Shown: piece by piece, positions 1-7,651 of the stretch
How positions within the stretch are numbered: position 1 is the stretch's first letter
Layout: each line of letters starts with the position of its first letter
NCBI RefSeq assembly: GCF_014205135.1
Contig: NZ_JACHMY010000001.1
Coordinates: 8,370,001 to 8,434,000 of the forward strand
DNA from: Kribbella italica
Lineage (GTDB): Bacteria; Actinomycetota; Actinomycetes; Propionibacteriales; Kribbellaceae
Length of the DNA: 64,000 nucleotides
Reading direction: 5' to 3'
Made by a program: the position numbers and the translations under genes
Notes under the pieces: model-generated
What the model saw: the letters and a program-made list of their open reading frames with translations, nothing else
Databases searched by the model: none
What the model was told of the DNA's origin: nothing

Positions 1-82
1 ATCCCCACCAACCCCAGCCACAGCACGCCGTACCACCATCCGCTCAACCACCAACCTGGCCCACCCGTCTACCCTTAAGAGC

Positions 83-769
83 ATGGCAAGGGTGCTGCTG
101 GTCGAGGACGACGACGCCATCCGCACGTCCCTCAGCAAATCCCTCACCTCCGCCGGCCACGTGGTCACCGCCCTCGCCGGCGGAGCCGACGGCGTCGCCG
201 CCGTCGCCCGCGACAAACCCGACGTCCTCCTCCTCGACCTAGGCCTCCCCGACCTCGACGGCCGCGACGTACTCGCCATGGTCCGATCAGTCAGCGACGT
301 CCCCGTCATCGTCGCCACCGCGAGGGACGACGACGCCAGCGTGGTCGCCCTGCTCGACGCCGGCGCCGACGACTACGTGATCAAACCCTTCAGCTCCGTC
401 CAGATCGACGCCCGCATCCGCGCCGTCCTTCGCCGTAAGGGCCCTGAGCAACAATCCGAGGCCCTCCAGCTCGGCGCCCTCTCGATCGACCCGCGCAGCC
501 GCGAGGTCACCGTCGACGGCAGCCCGGTCGACCTGACCCGCAAGGAGTTCGACCTCCTGCTCGCCCTGTCCCGCCGCCCCGGCGCCGTCGTCACCAAACG
601 CGAACTGCTCGCCGAGGTCTGGGGCCTCCCGTGGGGCGGCGGCGACCGCACCGTCGACGTCCACCTCTCCTGGCTGCGCCGCAAACTCGGCGAAACAGCC
701 GCCCAGCCGAGGTTCCTGCACAGCGTCCGCGGTGTCGGCATCAAACTCGCCGCCCCCGAAGGCGGCTGA
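83..769 (+). CDS. OmpR/PhoB-family response regulator
   Basis: Cytoplasmic DNA-binding response regulator of 228 residues, the usual length for the OmpR/PhoB class. The receiver domain (about 1-118) shows the acidic pocket EDDD at 8-11, phospho-acceptor D52 in LLLDLGLPD, the switch Thr79 and the conserved Lys101 in the VIKPF motif. A linker leads to a winged-helix effector domain (about 128-222) with the typical LTRKEFDLLLAL start and a TVDVHLSWLRRKLG recognition helix. The stop is two bases before the start of the kinase gene, so the two form one operon. TACCCT at 69-74 lies about 8 bases before the ATG and could be a -10 for a nearly leaderless transcript. Targets are not known; the boxes at 5824-5855 are candidates by inference only. 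Confidence 0.95.
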   Translation: MARVLLVEDDDAIRTSLSKSLTSAGHVVTALAGGADGVAAVARDKPDVLLLDLGLPDLDGRDVLAMVRSVSDVPVIVATARDDDASVVALLDAGADDYVIKPFSSVQIDARIRAVLRRKGPEQQSEALQLGALSIDPRSREVTVDGSPVDLTRKEFDLLLALSRRPGAVVTKRELLAEVWGLPWGGGDRTVDVHLSWLRRKLGETAAQPRFLHSVRGVGIKLAAPEGG

Positions 770-771
770 CG

Positions 772-2079
772 ATGCGCCGCCGGATCCTGCTGCTGTCCGT
801 CGGGATGACGACGCTCGTCGTGCTCGCGTTCGCCGTACCGCTGACCCTGCTGATGCGCGACGCCGCCGCCGAGAACGCGCTCGAGAAAGCCCAGCTCCGG
901 GCACAGAACGTCGCGTACTACGTCGGCGACAAGGACCACACCCCCGACGACATCTCGGCGTACATCGAAGACGTCGCCGACGACGGCCCCGGCCGCATCT
1001 CGGTCGAGCTGCCCGACGGAACGCTCCTGGGCGAGGGACCACCGGGCGGGATCGACAAGCCCGAGTCGGTCCCCGGCGGTTACGACTCCGGCAAGAAAGG
1101 CCCGCCGAAGGTGTCGCCCGCGACCTTCCGCGACGTCGACGGCGGCAAGGTCACCGAGATCGACGTCGGCACGTACGACGGTCCGGCGGGCGTCTGCCTC
1201 TTCCTGACCACGCAAGAGCTGTACGACGGCCTCGCGCTGCAGATCGGCCTCCTGATCGGCGGCAGCCTGCTCGTCCTCCTCCTCAGCATCGCCGGCGCCG
1301 AACTCGTCTCCCGCCGCCTGGCCCGCCCACTCGAAGAAACAGCCCGTACGGCGGAACGCCTGGCCCGCGGCGACACCGACGCCCGCGCCCCGACCACCGG
1401 CCCCGCCGAGGTCGCCCAGGTCGGCGCCGCCCTCAACGGCCTCGCCGACCGCATCGACGAGGTGATCGCCGTCGAACGCGAAGCCGTCGCCGACCTGTCC
1501 CACCGCCTCCGGACGCCGCTCACCGCACTCCGCCTCCAGGTCGAAGCCCTCCCCGACCGCGAACGCGCAGAGGAGCTCAACACCCAGGTCACCTCCCTCG
1601 AACGCACCCTCACCGCCGTCATCCGCGCCGCCCGCCGCCCTCAACGCGAAGGCCGCGTCCCGCACTGCGACGCCGTCGAGGTCGTCCGCACCCGAGCCGC
1701 CTTCTGGGCTCCCCTCTTCGAGGACCAGGGCCGCCGCCTCACCCTCGACCTCCCCACCCCACCCGCCGAGATCCGCCTCGCCGCCGAAGACCTCGCCGCA
1801 GCCCTGGACGCCCTCGTCGAGAACGTCGTAGCCCACACCCCCGACGGCACCGCCGCCCGCATCACCCTCTCCCGCGAACGCGTAGCCTCCGCCCCCGGCA
1901 TCCGCATCGTCGTCGCCGACGAAGGCCCCGGCATCCCCCTGGGCGCCGGCACCCGAGGCCGCAGCGACCGAGGCTCCACAGGCCTAGGCCTGGACATAGC
2001 CCGCCGAGCCACCGAAGCAGCCGGCGGCACCCTCACCATCCACGACGCGGCCGTCCACCTCACCTTCCTCAGCAAGTAA
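772..2079 (+). CDS. Sensor histidine kinase, cognate of the preceding regulator
   Basis: Membrane sensor kinase of 435 residues. I start it at the ATG two bases after the regulator stop, which places a hydrophobic segment at residues 5-27; in-frame sequence upstream only shadows the regulator. Order: TM1, extracytoplasmic sensor region of about 130 residues, TM2 (about 157-178), HAMP linker, dimerisation domain with phospho-acceptor H244 in DLSHRLRTPL, then an ATPase domain with N box (LDALVENVVAHTPDG), G1 (VADEGPGIP) and G2 (GSTGLGLDIA). The residue after the His is Arg where most kinases have Glu, a variant I associate with actinobacterial kinases. The sensor region matches nothing I recognise, so the signal is unknown. 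Confidence 0.93.
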   Translation: MRRRILLLSVGMTTLVVLAFAVPLTLLMRDAAAENALEKAQLRAQNVAYYVGDKDHTPDDISAYIEDVADDGPGRISVELPDGTLLGEGPPGGIDKPESVPGGYDSGKKGPPKVSPATFRDVDGGKVTEIDVGTYDGPAGVCLFLTTQELYDGLALQIGLLIGGSLLVLLLSIAGAELVSRRLARPLEETARTAERLARGDTDARAPTTGPAEVAQVGAALNGLADRIDEVIAVEREAVADLSHRLRTPLTALRLQVEALPDRERAEELNTQVTSLERTLTAVIRAARRPQREGRVPHCDAVEVVRTRAAFWAPLFEDQGRRLTLDLPTPPAEIRLAAEDLAAALDALVENVVAHTPDGTAARITLSRERVASAPGIRIVVADEGPGIPLGAGTRGRSDRGSTGLGLDIARRATEAAGGTLTIHDAAVHLTFLSK

Positions 2080-2837
2080 AGCCCCCACGCGCGCCCCTCC
2101 GGTCGCTAGCGCTCCCTCCGTGGCGTGCTCCCACCCACCCTTTGCAAGGTGTGCGGCTATCGCCGCCAAGTGCGCGTGCTGTCGCCCGCTTTATTCGATA
2201 GCGGGGCGTACCCACTGGACTGCTGTCGCGCACCTGCCGGCGTTCGCTCACGCAGGCATTCGCCCACGCAGGCCCTTCCGTTCGCTGGCGCTCACTCCAG
2301 TGCCTGCTCCCACCCACCCTTCGCGACCGCGTGCGGCTATCGCCGCCGAGTGCGCGTGCTATCGCCCGCTTCAGTGAAAGCAGGTGGTCCCGGGTGGCTG
2401 TTGGCGTGTGATGTGCGGGCATCTCCTACGCCGTCCGGTCGCCCGCGCCTCTCGCATCCTCCTTTGCGAGTGGTACCGCGACTAGGTTACGGCGCACTTA
2501 AAGGTTCCAGTACGGACGCTTTATCGCTGGAGATTATGCGGCTATGGCCTGTCGGCACGAGCGTGTTGGCCGCCATCGGAGGTACCTCCCCCGATGTCAT
2601 GGCATGGGTGACGGCGACACCTGAGGTGAAAGACTGAGGACCACGCTGCAAGCGTCGAGCTGCCACGCAGTTGCAGCAGTTACGTCGTCAAGCTCGGCAA
2701 CGCGGTCAAGTTCCATCGGAGTCGGTCGATCGGTCGGCCCCGTCGCGCCGGGGTCGTTACATGGGCGCAGCACGGGGTTCGATCACCGTGACTCTGGGTA
2801 GTCTCCGCCTGAGGTGGTTTGGGTCCGAGGAGGCGGC
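2080..2837. other. Gene-free spacer at the left edge of the accessory island
   Basis: I see no convincing gene in these 758 bases. The first 300 hold a pair of imperfect 104-bp repeats (separate entry). The rest is lower in GC than the flanks, with short ORFs of no recognisable family; one 33-codon ORF starts at the ATG at 2536. A perfect 12-bp palindrome GGAGGTACCTCC lies at 2578-2589. The composition and repeats set this stretch apart from the kinase gene and fit the edge of an acquired segment. This is inference. Confidence 0.5.
2091..2374. repeat. Imperfect 104-bp direct repeat, 180-bp period
   Basis: Copies at 2091-2194 and 2271-2374 are exactly 180 bases apart and align without gaps over about 104 bases. 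The most conserved stretches are GCTCCCACCCACCCTT and GTGCGGCTATCGCCGCC. No coding role is apparent. It could be a dispersed intergenic repeat family of this genome or a duplication scar. Confidence 0.75.
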
Positions 2838-4454
2838 ATGCGGATCACGGTGTATTTGTTGCGCCCGAGTGTGGCGTTTGCGAAGGAGACGCTTCGCGAG
2901 CACAACCGCTTCAAGGAGTGCTCCGTCGTACCGCCAGACGCCGAAGAGGTCGAGTGGCGGCTGTTCATGAATCCAGGGTCACCGCACGATGCGGGATGGC
3001 TGAAGCACCTTCGGCCTCTGTTCGCCGCCCAACCGCCGGTCTCCAGTTTTGGCCTGTCGCCGGGAGCCGTCTTGTTGGTCCGGGCGCACGGGCGGGTGTT
3101 TGCGGTCACGTTCGGAACGGGCTTTCACGCTATCGATGACGCCGTGAAGGAGCCGGACTTCGGTCTCCTGGTCGCTGCGAACTCGGTTGATCCAGAGCAG
3201 GTAATGCTGGCGGAGGCACGCGGGATGGGGAAGGGCCGGCGCAATGCGCTGAGTACGCTGCCGACACCGAACGAGATGTTCGCGTTGGGGTTGCTGACCG
3301 ACGAAGAGTGGATTCGGCGATTCGGGGGAGTGGCCGAGCTTCCCGGTTTCGCACGCACTATCGCTGGAGCCGACTCGTTGACCCTTGTGATCGACGAGTA
3401 CCGCCTGGCCGACCTCCCCGCGACCTTGGGGAAGGCATTGGAGCTGTGGCAAGCAGACGCCTACAAGACCCGATTTCCGTTCCTGACCTACTTCCGCCGG
3501 GTCTCCGACAAAGCACTCATCGCAGAGTTGGATGACGCAGTCGAAGCGCTCTTGTGTGCTCGGGACCCTGACGTTGGCTTCGCTGTGCCGGATGAACTCC
3601 GCCTAACCGCCGATTGGTATCGAGTTGCGCGTCGCCGCAACTCGCATGATGTCTATGAACTGCTGACCCATGACCTCTTCGCAGCGATCGACCAAGTCGG
3701 CGGCTGGGACGCTCCCTTGACCGCGGTCAAGGTTGAGGCCTACGACATGAACGGTGACATCGTAAGCAGTGCGCGAGCGCTGCGGTCGTATGTGGTCGCG
3801 ACGGTGGAACGCCTCGCCGGAAGTTCGAAGCAGCAGTACACATTGACGGCCGGGATCTGGTTCCGAGTCGACCAGGAATACGTCGAGCAGGTCGATCGTT
3901 TCCTGAGCGCGAAGATCCCCGATCTGACCGCGGACCTAGGCTTGCCGGTGTGGGACGAAGCCTTCCTCGAGGCGAACGTCGATGGCTCGTACGGCGAGCA
4001 GAGGTACAACACCTGGGCTGGAGGTCAGTTCGGCCATGCGGTTCTCGACCGGAAACTCTATCGCGGCAAGGCTGGGGAGAAGGTCGAGATCTGCGACCTT
4101 CTCACGAAAGCGAAACACCTGATCTGTGTGAAGCGTATGGACGGGAGTGACAAGTTGAGTCACCTCTTCCAGCAGGGATCGGTGTCCGCGCTGCTGACCG
4201 TTCGTAATGACGATTATCAGGCCATGCTGATGAACAAGATGCACGAACTCGACCCCACCGCCGAGTTCGGCATCCCTCAGGAGTGGACCGTGGTGTACGC
4301 CCTGGCAACGGGCAAGCCGGGCGCGCTGAAGGACATCATGTACTTCTTCTCGCGCGCAGCTCTGAAGATGCATGCCGAGGAGATCCTCAGCCGCGGCTTC
4401 AAGGTCGGACTGGCGAAGATCGATCGCATCGCCGGAGTGCCTCCCAGCCCGTAA
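2838..4454 (+). CDS. DUF6119 / TIGR04141 sporadically distributed protein
   Basis: Soluble protein of 538 residues with no signal peptide or membrane segment. I choose the ATG at 2838 because GAGGAGG lies five bases upstream and homologues begin with a similar MxIxxYLL strand. Family hallmarks I recognise: the FAVTFGTGFHAIDD segment followed by DFGLLVAANSVDP in the first third, and near the C-terminus the block VEICDLLT, ICVKRMDGSDKLSHLFQQG and VSALL. The family is named for patchy distribution and its biochemical role is not established to my knowledge. By eye the gene is near 60% GC against about 70% for its neighbours, with more TTG, GTG and TTC-type codons, which suggests transfer. It stands alone with repeats on one side and a pseudogene on the other. 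A defence or mobile-element role is possible but unproven. Confidence 0.85.
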   Translation: MRITVYLLRPSVAFAKETLREHNRFKECSVVPPDAEEVEWRLFMNPGSPHDAGWLKHLRPLFAAQPPVSSFGLSPGAVLLVRAHGRVFAVTFGTGFHAIDDAVKEPDFGLLVAANSVDPEQVMLAEARGMGKGRRNALSTLPTPNEMFALGLLTDEEWIRRFGGVAELPGFARTIAGADSLTLVIDEYRLADLPATLGKALELWQADAYKTRFPFLTYFRRVSDKALIAELDDAVEALLCARDPDVGFAVPDELRLTADWYRVARRRNSHDVYELLTHDLFAAIDQVGGWDAPLTAVKVEAYDMNGDIVSSARALRSYVVATVERLAGSSKQQYTLTAGIWFRVDQEYVEQVDRFLSAKIPDLTADLGLPVWDEAFLEANVDGSYGEQRYNTWAGGQFGHAVLDRKLYRGKAGEKVEICDLLTKAKHLICVKRMDGSDKLSHLFQQGSVSALLTVRNDDYQAMLMNKMHELDPTAEFGIPQEWTVVYALATGKPGALKDIMYFFSRAALKMHAEEILSRGFKVGLAKIDRIAGVPPSP

Positions 4455-4506
4455 ATTAGGTAGCGTGCTCCGGGTCCGCCGCTCCTCCATGCCGGGTCTA
4501 CGCAGG

Positions 4507-5196
4507 TCACGCTGTCCCGTCACGGTTCGGCGAGGGAGCGGCAAACTTAAGAATCGCCGGATACTCCTTGCACGTTGAGTGATTTCTGGCGATCCTCACC
4601 GTCTGGCCGACGAATTCCGTGCCCCGCGTGAAGATCCCGAGCGTCGTGCGTCCGATGTCCTCCGACGCGATCCCCAACAGCTGTTCGTCCTGCATTGGCA
4701 GGGATAGCTCCAGCTCGCGATCGGCGTTCCGCGAAGGCCGGGCGATGAGCGTGATGGCCTCATATTCGAAGGTCGTCTGCAGGAACGTCGTCGGTACGCC
4801 GTACTCCAGGAACAACGCGTTGCTCTCGCCCTTGGCTCGAAGTGCGGGACCTTGAAGCGCCCGTCATCTGGGCTCGGCACTGCTTCGTTTGCACCGAAGC
4901 GCGGCCGGGTGTCCTTCAGGGTTGACAAGATCACATGCTGTGCGCCGCTTCTTCCTCCAGCGTTCGCTGGATCCAGTAGTTCGTCACCTCGAAGGCGCCG
5001 TACGAACTCTCGAATGCCACGCGCAGACTCGCTTCGTCGTCAAGGTCCGCCGCGACCAGTTCGGCGGCGGCTGCGACGAGTTCCTGGGCCGATCCAGGCC
5101 GCGTCGAGGTCGTACGCCGTACCCACCATCAGCCAGGATCGCCCGCACCAGTCCGCAGCCCTGCGAACCGGTCGCTCCGACCACCACGGTGATCAA
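4507..5196 (-). pseudogene. Frameshifted NmrA-like NAD(P)-binding protein
   Basis: Remnant of an NmrA/HSCARG-type atypical SDR, read on the minus strand in alternating frames. The N-terminus at 5196 (MITVVVGATGSQG) has the dinucleotide-binding glycine motif. A second frame continues as LVAADLDDEASL and GAFEVTNYWIQRTLEEEAA and stops near 4935. A third piece reads VILSTLKDTRP and GRFKVPHFEP. From about 4815 the original frame returns with GVPTTFLQTTFEYE, GIASEDIGRTTLGIF and VGQTVRIA, then stops at 4507. At least three frameshifts or small deletions and a shortened C-terminus rule out a working protein (intact relatives are about 300 residues). It faces the MarR gene head to head, a common regulator-target arrangement, so the regulator may have outlived its target. 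Confidence 0.85.
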
Positions 5197-5277
5197 CTCT
5201 TCTGCTCGGAGATCTCGACATCTCCTTCAGGGATGACTTGGGTTGAAGCACTACCACGGCATCGAGTGTGTGCGCCT

Positions 5278-5313
5278 GGTTGATGCGTCAACCCCGCAAG
5301 GTAGGATGTTGAC
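5278..5313 (+). promoter_or_regulatory. Candidate leaderless promoter and operator of the MarR gene
   Basis: An inverted repeat GGTTGA-N4-TCAACC at 5278-5293 overlaps a possible -35 (TTGATG, 5280-5285). With a 16-base spacer it is followed by a -10-like TAGGAT at 5302-5307. The GTG start at 5314 lies six bases beyond, so the transcript would be leaderless. The palindrome over the -35 fits autorepression by the MarR protein. Confidence 0.5.
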
Positions 5314-5805
5314 GTGGCGAACGAACCGTGGCTCGGGGACGACGAGCAGAAGGCGTGGCGCAGCTATCTGCTGATGTGGAAGCTGCTGGAGTCGCACGTG
5401 GCTCGGCATCTGCAGCGGGAGTACGGGCTGTCGGCGTCGGACTTCGAGATCCTGGTCAACCTGTCGGAGGCGCCGACCGGGCGGATGCGTGCGTTCGAGC
5501 TGGGGGAGGCGACCCAGTGGGAGAAGAGCCGGATGTCGCACCACCTGACCCGGATGGAGAAGCGGGGGCTGATCGCGAAGATCGCCTGCGACGCGCGGTA
5601 CCCCGAGATCGCGATCACCGAGCAGGGGCTGGAGGCGATCCGGGCCTGCGCCCCGGCGCACGCCGCGCTGATTCGCGAGTTGGTCGTCGAGACGCTCGGC
5701 ACCGACCGCCTGGTGGCGCTCGGCGAGGCCGGCGCTGAGGTGGCGGCCGCGGTCGAGAAGCACCGCCGGACCACCTGCCCGCCAGAGGTCCGCGGCGAGT
5801 GCTGA
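5314..5805 (+). CDS. MarR-family transcriptional regulator
   Basis: Winged-helix dimeric regulator of 163 residues from a GTG start. N-terminal dimerisation helix, then YGLSASDFEILVNLSEAP, the recognition region ATQWEKSRMSHHLTRMEKRGLI and the wing IACDARYPEIAITEQG, followed by C-terminal dimer helices. Length and order are typical of MarR. No RBS is evident, in keeping with the leaderless promoter proposed just upstream. The divergent neighbour is a ruined NmrA-like oxidoreductase, the probable original target; relatives usually sense phenolic or oxidant ligands. No ligand can be inferred here. Confidence 0.93.
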   Translation: MANEPWLGDDEQKAWRSYLLMWKLLESHVARHLQREYGLSASDFEILVNLSEAPTGRMRAFELGEATQWEKSRMSHHLTRMEKRGLIAKIACDARYPEIAITEQGLEAIRACAPAHAALIRELVVETLGTDRLVALGEAGAEVAAAVEKHRRTTCPPEVRGEC

Positions 5806-5823
5806 CCCCGCCGCAGCTCACCA

Positions 5824-5855
5824 GCTGAGAGGCGCTCTCAGCAGAGTCTCAGCAG
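5824..5855. promoter_or_regulatory. TCTCAGC box cluster upstream of the redox operon
   Basis: Two direct copies of TCTCAGCAG at 5836-5844 and 5847-5855 are spaced exactly 11 bp. The first also forms an inverted repeat with GCTGAGAG at 5824-5831 (8-bp arms, GCG centre). Direct repeats with a helical-turn period are the usual binding pattern for OmpR/PhoB-type regulators. The cluster lies 65-95 bases before the first gene of the operon. Confidence 0.6.
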
Positions 5856-5919
5856 GACTTGATCGCAGCTTGAGGTTCCCTTGGCGTGGGCCTGAGCCCA
5901 GTACGGCGAGGCTGCGGGC

Positions 5920-6177
5920 ATGGTCACCTCAGGAGTCCCTCACCTCGCCCGCACCCGCTGGCTACGGCGCGCAGGTGCCGCTGCTGTCGCGACGGCCGTA
6001 CTAGGCCTCGGCAGCACCGGCCTGGCCGTCGCCGTACTGACCGCACGCCAGCCGGACACCTCCAGTACGACGGCCAGCACCCCCAACGATCAGGGCGCCA
6101 GCGACCAAGACAGCACCAGCGGACTAGGCCAGGCCGACCAGGACGCCCCCGCGCAAGGCGGGAGCAACGGCTCATGA
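5920..6177 (+). CDS. Small membrane-anchored protein heading the redox operon
   Basis: Protein of 85 residues: a basic N-terminus (RTRWLRR), one hydrophobic helix at about 18-42, and an outward tail rich in Ser, Thr, Asp, Gln and Gly with no regular fold. It overlaps the ApbE start by four bases, so it is cotranslated with the redox genes. In related clusters this position often holds an FMN-binding-domain protein carrying an S/T-GAT/S flavinylation motif. I do not see that motif, so it is either a degenerate relative or a different partner. No function assigned. Confidence 0.7.
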   Translation: MVTSGVPHLARTRWLRRAGAAAVATAVLGLGSTGLAVAVLTARQPDTSSTTASTPNDQGASDQDSTSGLGQADQDAPAQGGSNGS

Positions 6178-7079
6178 CCGCCACCCGCACCTGGACCGCC
6201 TGGAGCTGCACGGTCCGCCTCACCGTCGACGACCCCACCGCGCTCTCACCAGCCTGCGGCGAGCTCAAGCTCCTCATGGACCGGGTCGACAAGGCCGCCA
6301 GCCGCTTCCGCGACGACTCCGAGCTCGCGACGGTCAACGAGCGCGCCGGAGCGATGGTCCCGGTCTCGCGCCTGCTGGTCGACCTCGTCGACGTCAGCCT
6401 GGTCGCCGCCTCCCTCAGCGGCGGCGCGGTCGACCCCACCGTCGGCGCGGCGGTGATAGCGGCCGGCTACGACGACGACATCGAGCAGGTCCGTCAACGC
6501 AAGGCACCTGTCCTCATCCCGCCAGTCGTGCCCGGCTGGCAACGCGTGCAGCTCAACCGCAAGCAGGCCCTGATCGGCATCCCCGAAGGAAGCGCGCTGG
6601 ACCTCGGTGCGACAGCCAAGGCCTGGACCGCCGACCGTGCCGCACTGGTCCTCAGCAAGCGCCACGGCTGCGCCGTACTGGTCGAGATCGGCGGAGACCT
6701 CCGCGCAGCCGGTACGCCGGCCGAACCGTGGGTCATCAAGGTCGCCGAACGCGAAGGCGACCCAGCCGTCGCCGTCACCCTCGCCCACGGAGGTCTGACC
6801 ACCTCAACCCGTACGGCGCGCACGTGGGACACCGAGACCGGCACAGCCCACCACGTCATCGACCCACGCACTGGCAAGCCCGCGGACGGCCCCTACCGGA
6901 CAGCCTCCATCTGGGCGCCCACTGCCGTCCGCGCGAACACCTTCAGCACAGCGATCATCGCCACCGGCGAAGCCGCACTCGGCCGTCTCACCCTGGCCCG
7001 CCACCCAGCCCGCCTAGTCGACGCCGACGGCGAAGTCACCGAGTTGGCTGGCTGGCCCGCAGCGAGCAGGGCCGCCTGA
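6174..7079 (+). CDS. apbE: ApbE-like FAD:protein FMN transferase
   Basis: ApbE enzymes move FMN from FAD onto a Thr/Ser of target redox proteins, using Mg2+. The start is the ATG overlapping the previous stop (ATGA), giving 301 residues; the longer in-frame extension is upstream shadow. Family landmarks in order: VDPTVGAAVIAAGY, LDLGATAKAWTADRA (lysine-containing FAD site), VEIGGDLRAAG, HVIDPRTGKPAD and TAVRANTFSTA (metal-binding region). It lacks the lipoprotein signal of many ApbE proteins, so it probably acts in the cytoplasm. It overlaps the next gene by one base. No obvious flavinylation target motif lies in the operon, so the acceptor is unknown. Confidence 0.9.
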   Translation: MTATRTWTAWSCTVRLTVDDPTALSPACGELKLLMDRVDKAASRFRDDSELATVNERAGAMVPVSRLLVDLVDVSLVAASLSGGAVDPTVGAAVIAAGYDDDIEQVRQRKAPVLIPPVVPGWQRVQLNRKQALIGIPEGSALDLGATAKAWTADRAALVLSKRHGCAVLVEIGGDLRAAGTPAEPWVIKVAEREGDPAVAVTLAHGGLTTSTRTARTWDTETGTAHHVIDPRTGKPADGPYRTASIWAPTAVRANTFSTAIIATGEAALGRLTLARHPARLVDADGEVTELAGWPAASRAA

Positions 7080-7651
7080 TGACCCTCTGGTACCTGGCCC
7101 GCGCCGCCGGAGTCACCGCTCTGGTCCTCTTCACTGTCGCAGCCGCACTAGGCCTCCTCGCAGCAGGCGGACGCAAGCCGGAGCAACGCTTCTGGCTCCA
7201 GTACGTCCACCGCTCGGCCTCCGCCACCGGTCTGGTCCTCCTGCTGACCCACGTGGTCGCAGTACTCGCCGATGCGCACGTAGACATCAGCACGTCGGCC
7301 CTGATCCTCCCCTTCACCTCCGGCTACCGCCCCTTCGCGATCACCGTCGGCGTACTAGCCCTGTACGGCGTACTGCTCGCAGCCATCGTCGGCGCAGCCC
7401 GTGGCCGACTGGCTCGCTCCCACGCATTCACCAAGCGCTGGCGCTCGATACACGTCGCCGCCTCTGTCGGCTGGCTCCTATCGATCGGCCACAGCCTCCT
7501 CGCCGGTACCGACCGGGGTACGCCCTGGATGCTCGCCCTCACCCTCGCCTGCCTGGCCGCGGTAGGTGCAGCAGCCGCAGTCCGCCTCACCAGCCGCACA
7601 GCCAGAGCCAGTACGCCGCTCAACCTCGCCCGAGCCGGGAGAACCCGATGA
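7079..7651 (+). CDS. Ferric-reductase-like haem membrane protein
   Basis: Integral membrane protein of 190 residues with about five to six hydrophobic helices, resembling the ferric reductase-like transmembrane domain (MsrQ/YedZ-type fold). Candidate haem ligands are the paired histidines in LQYVHRSASATGLVLLLTH and in RSIHVAASVGWLLSIGH, each spaced 12-14 residues within a helix, as expected for two stacked b haems. It starts one base inside the ApbE stop and overlaps the following gene by four bases. In context it would pass electrons across the membrane between the NuoF-like and ferredoxin proteins and an outer acceptor. The direction of flow is not known. Confidence 0.85.
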   Translation: MTLWYLARAAGVTALVLFTVAAALGLLAAGGRKPEQRFWLQYVHRSASATGLVLLLTHVVAVLADAHVDISTSALILPFTSGYRPFAITVGVLALYGVLLAAIVGAARGRLARSHAFTKRWRSIHVAASVGWLLSIGHSLLAGTDRGTPWMLALTLACLAAVGAAAAVRLTSRTARASTPLNLARAGRTR

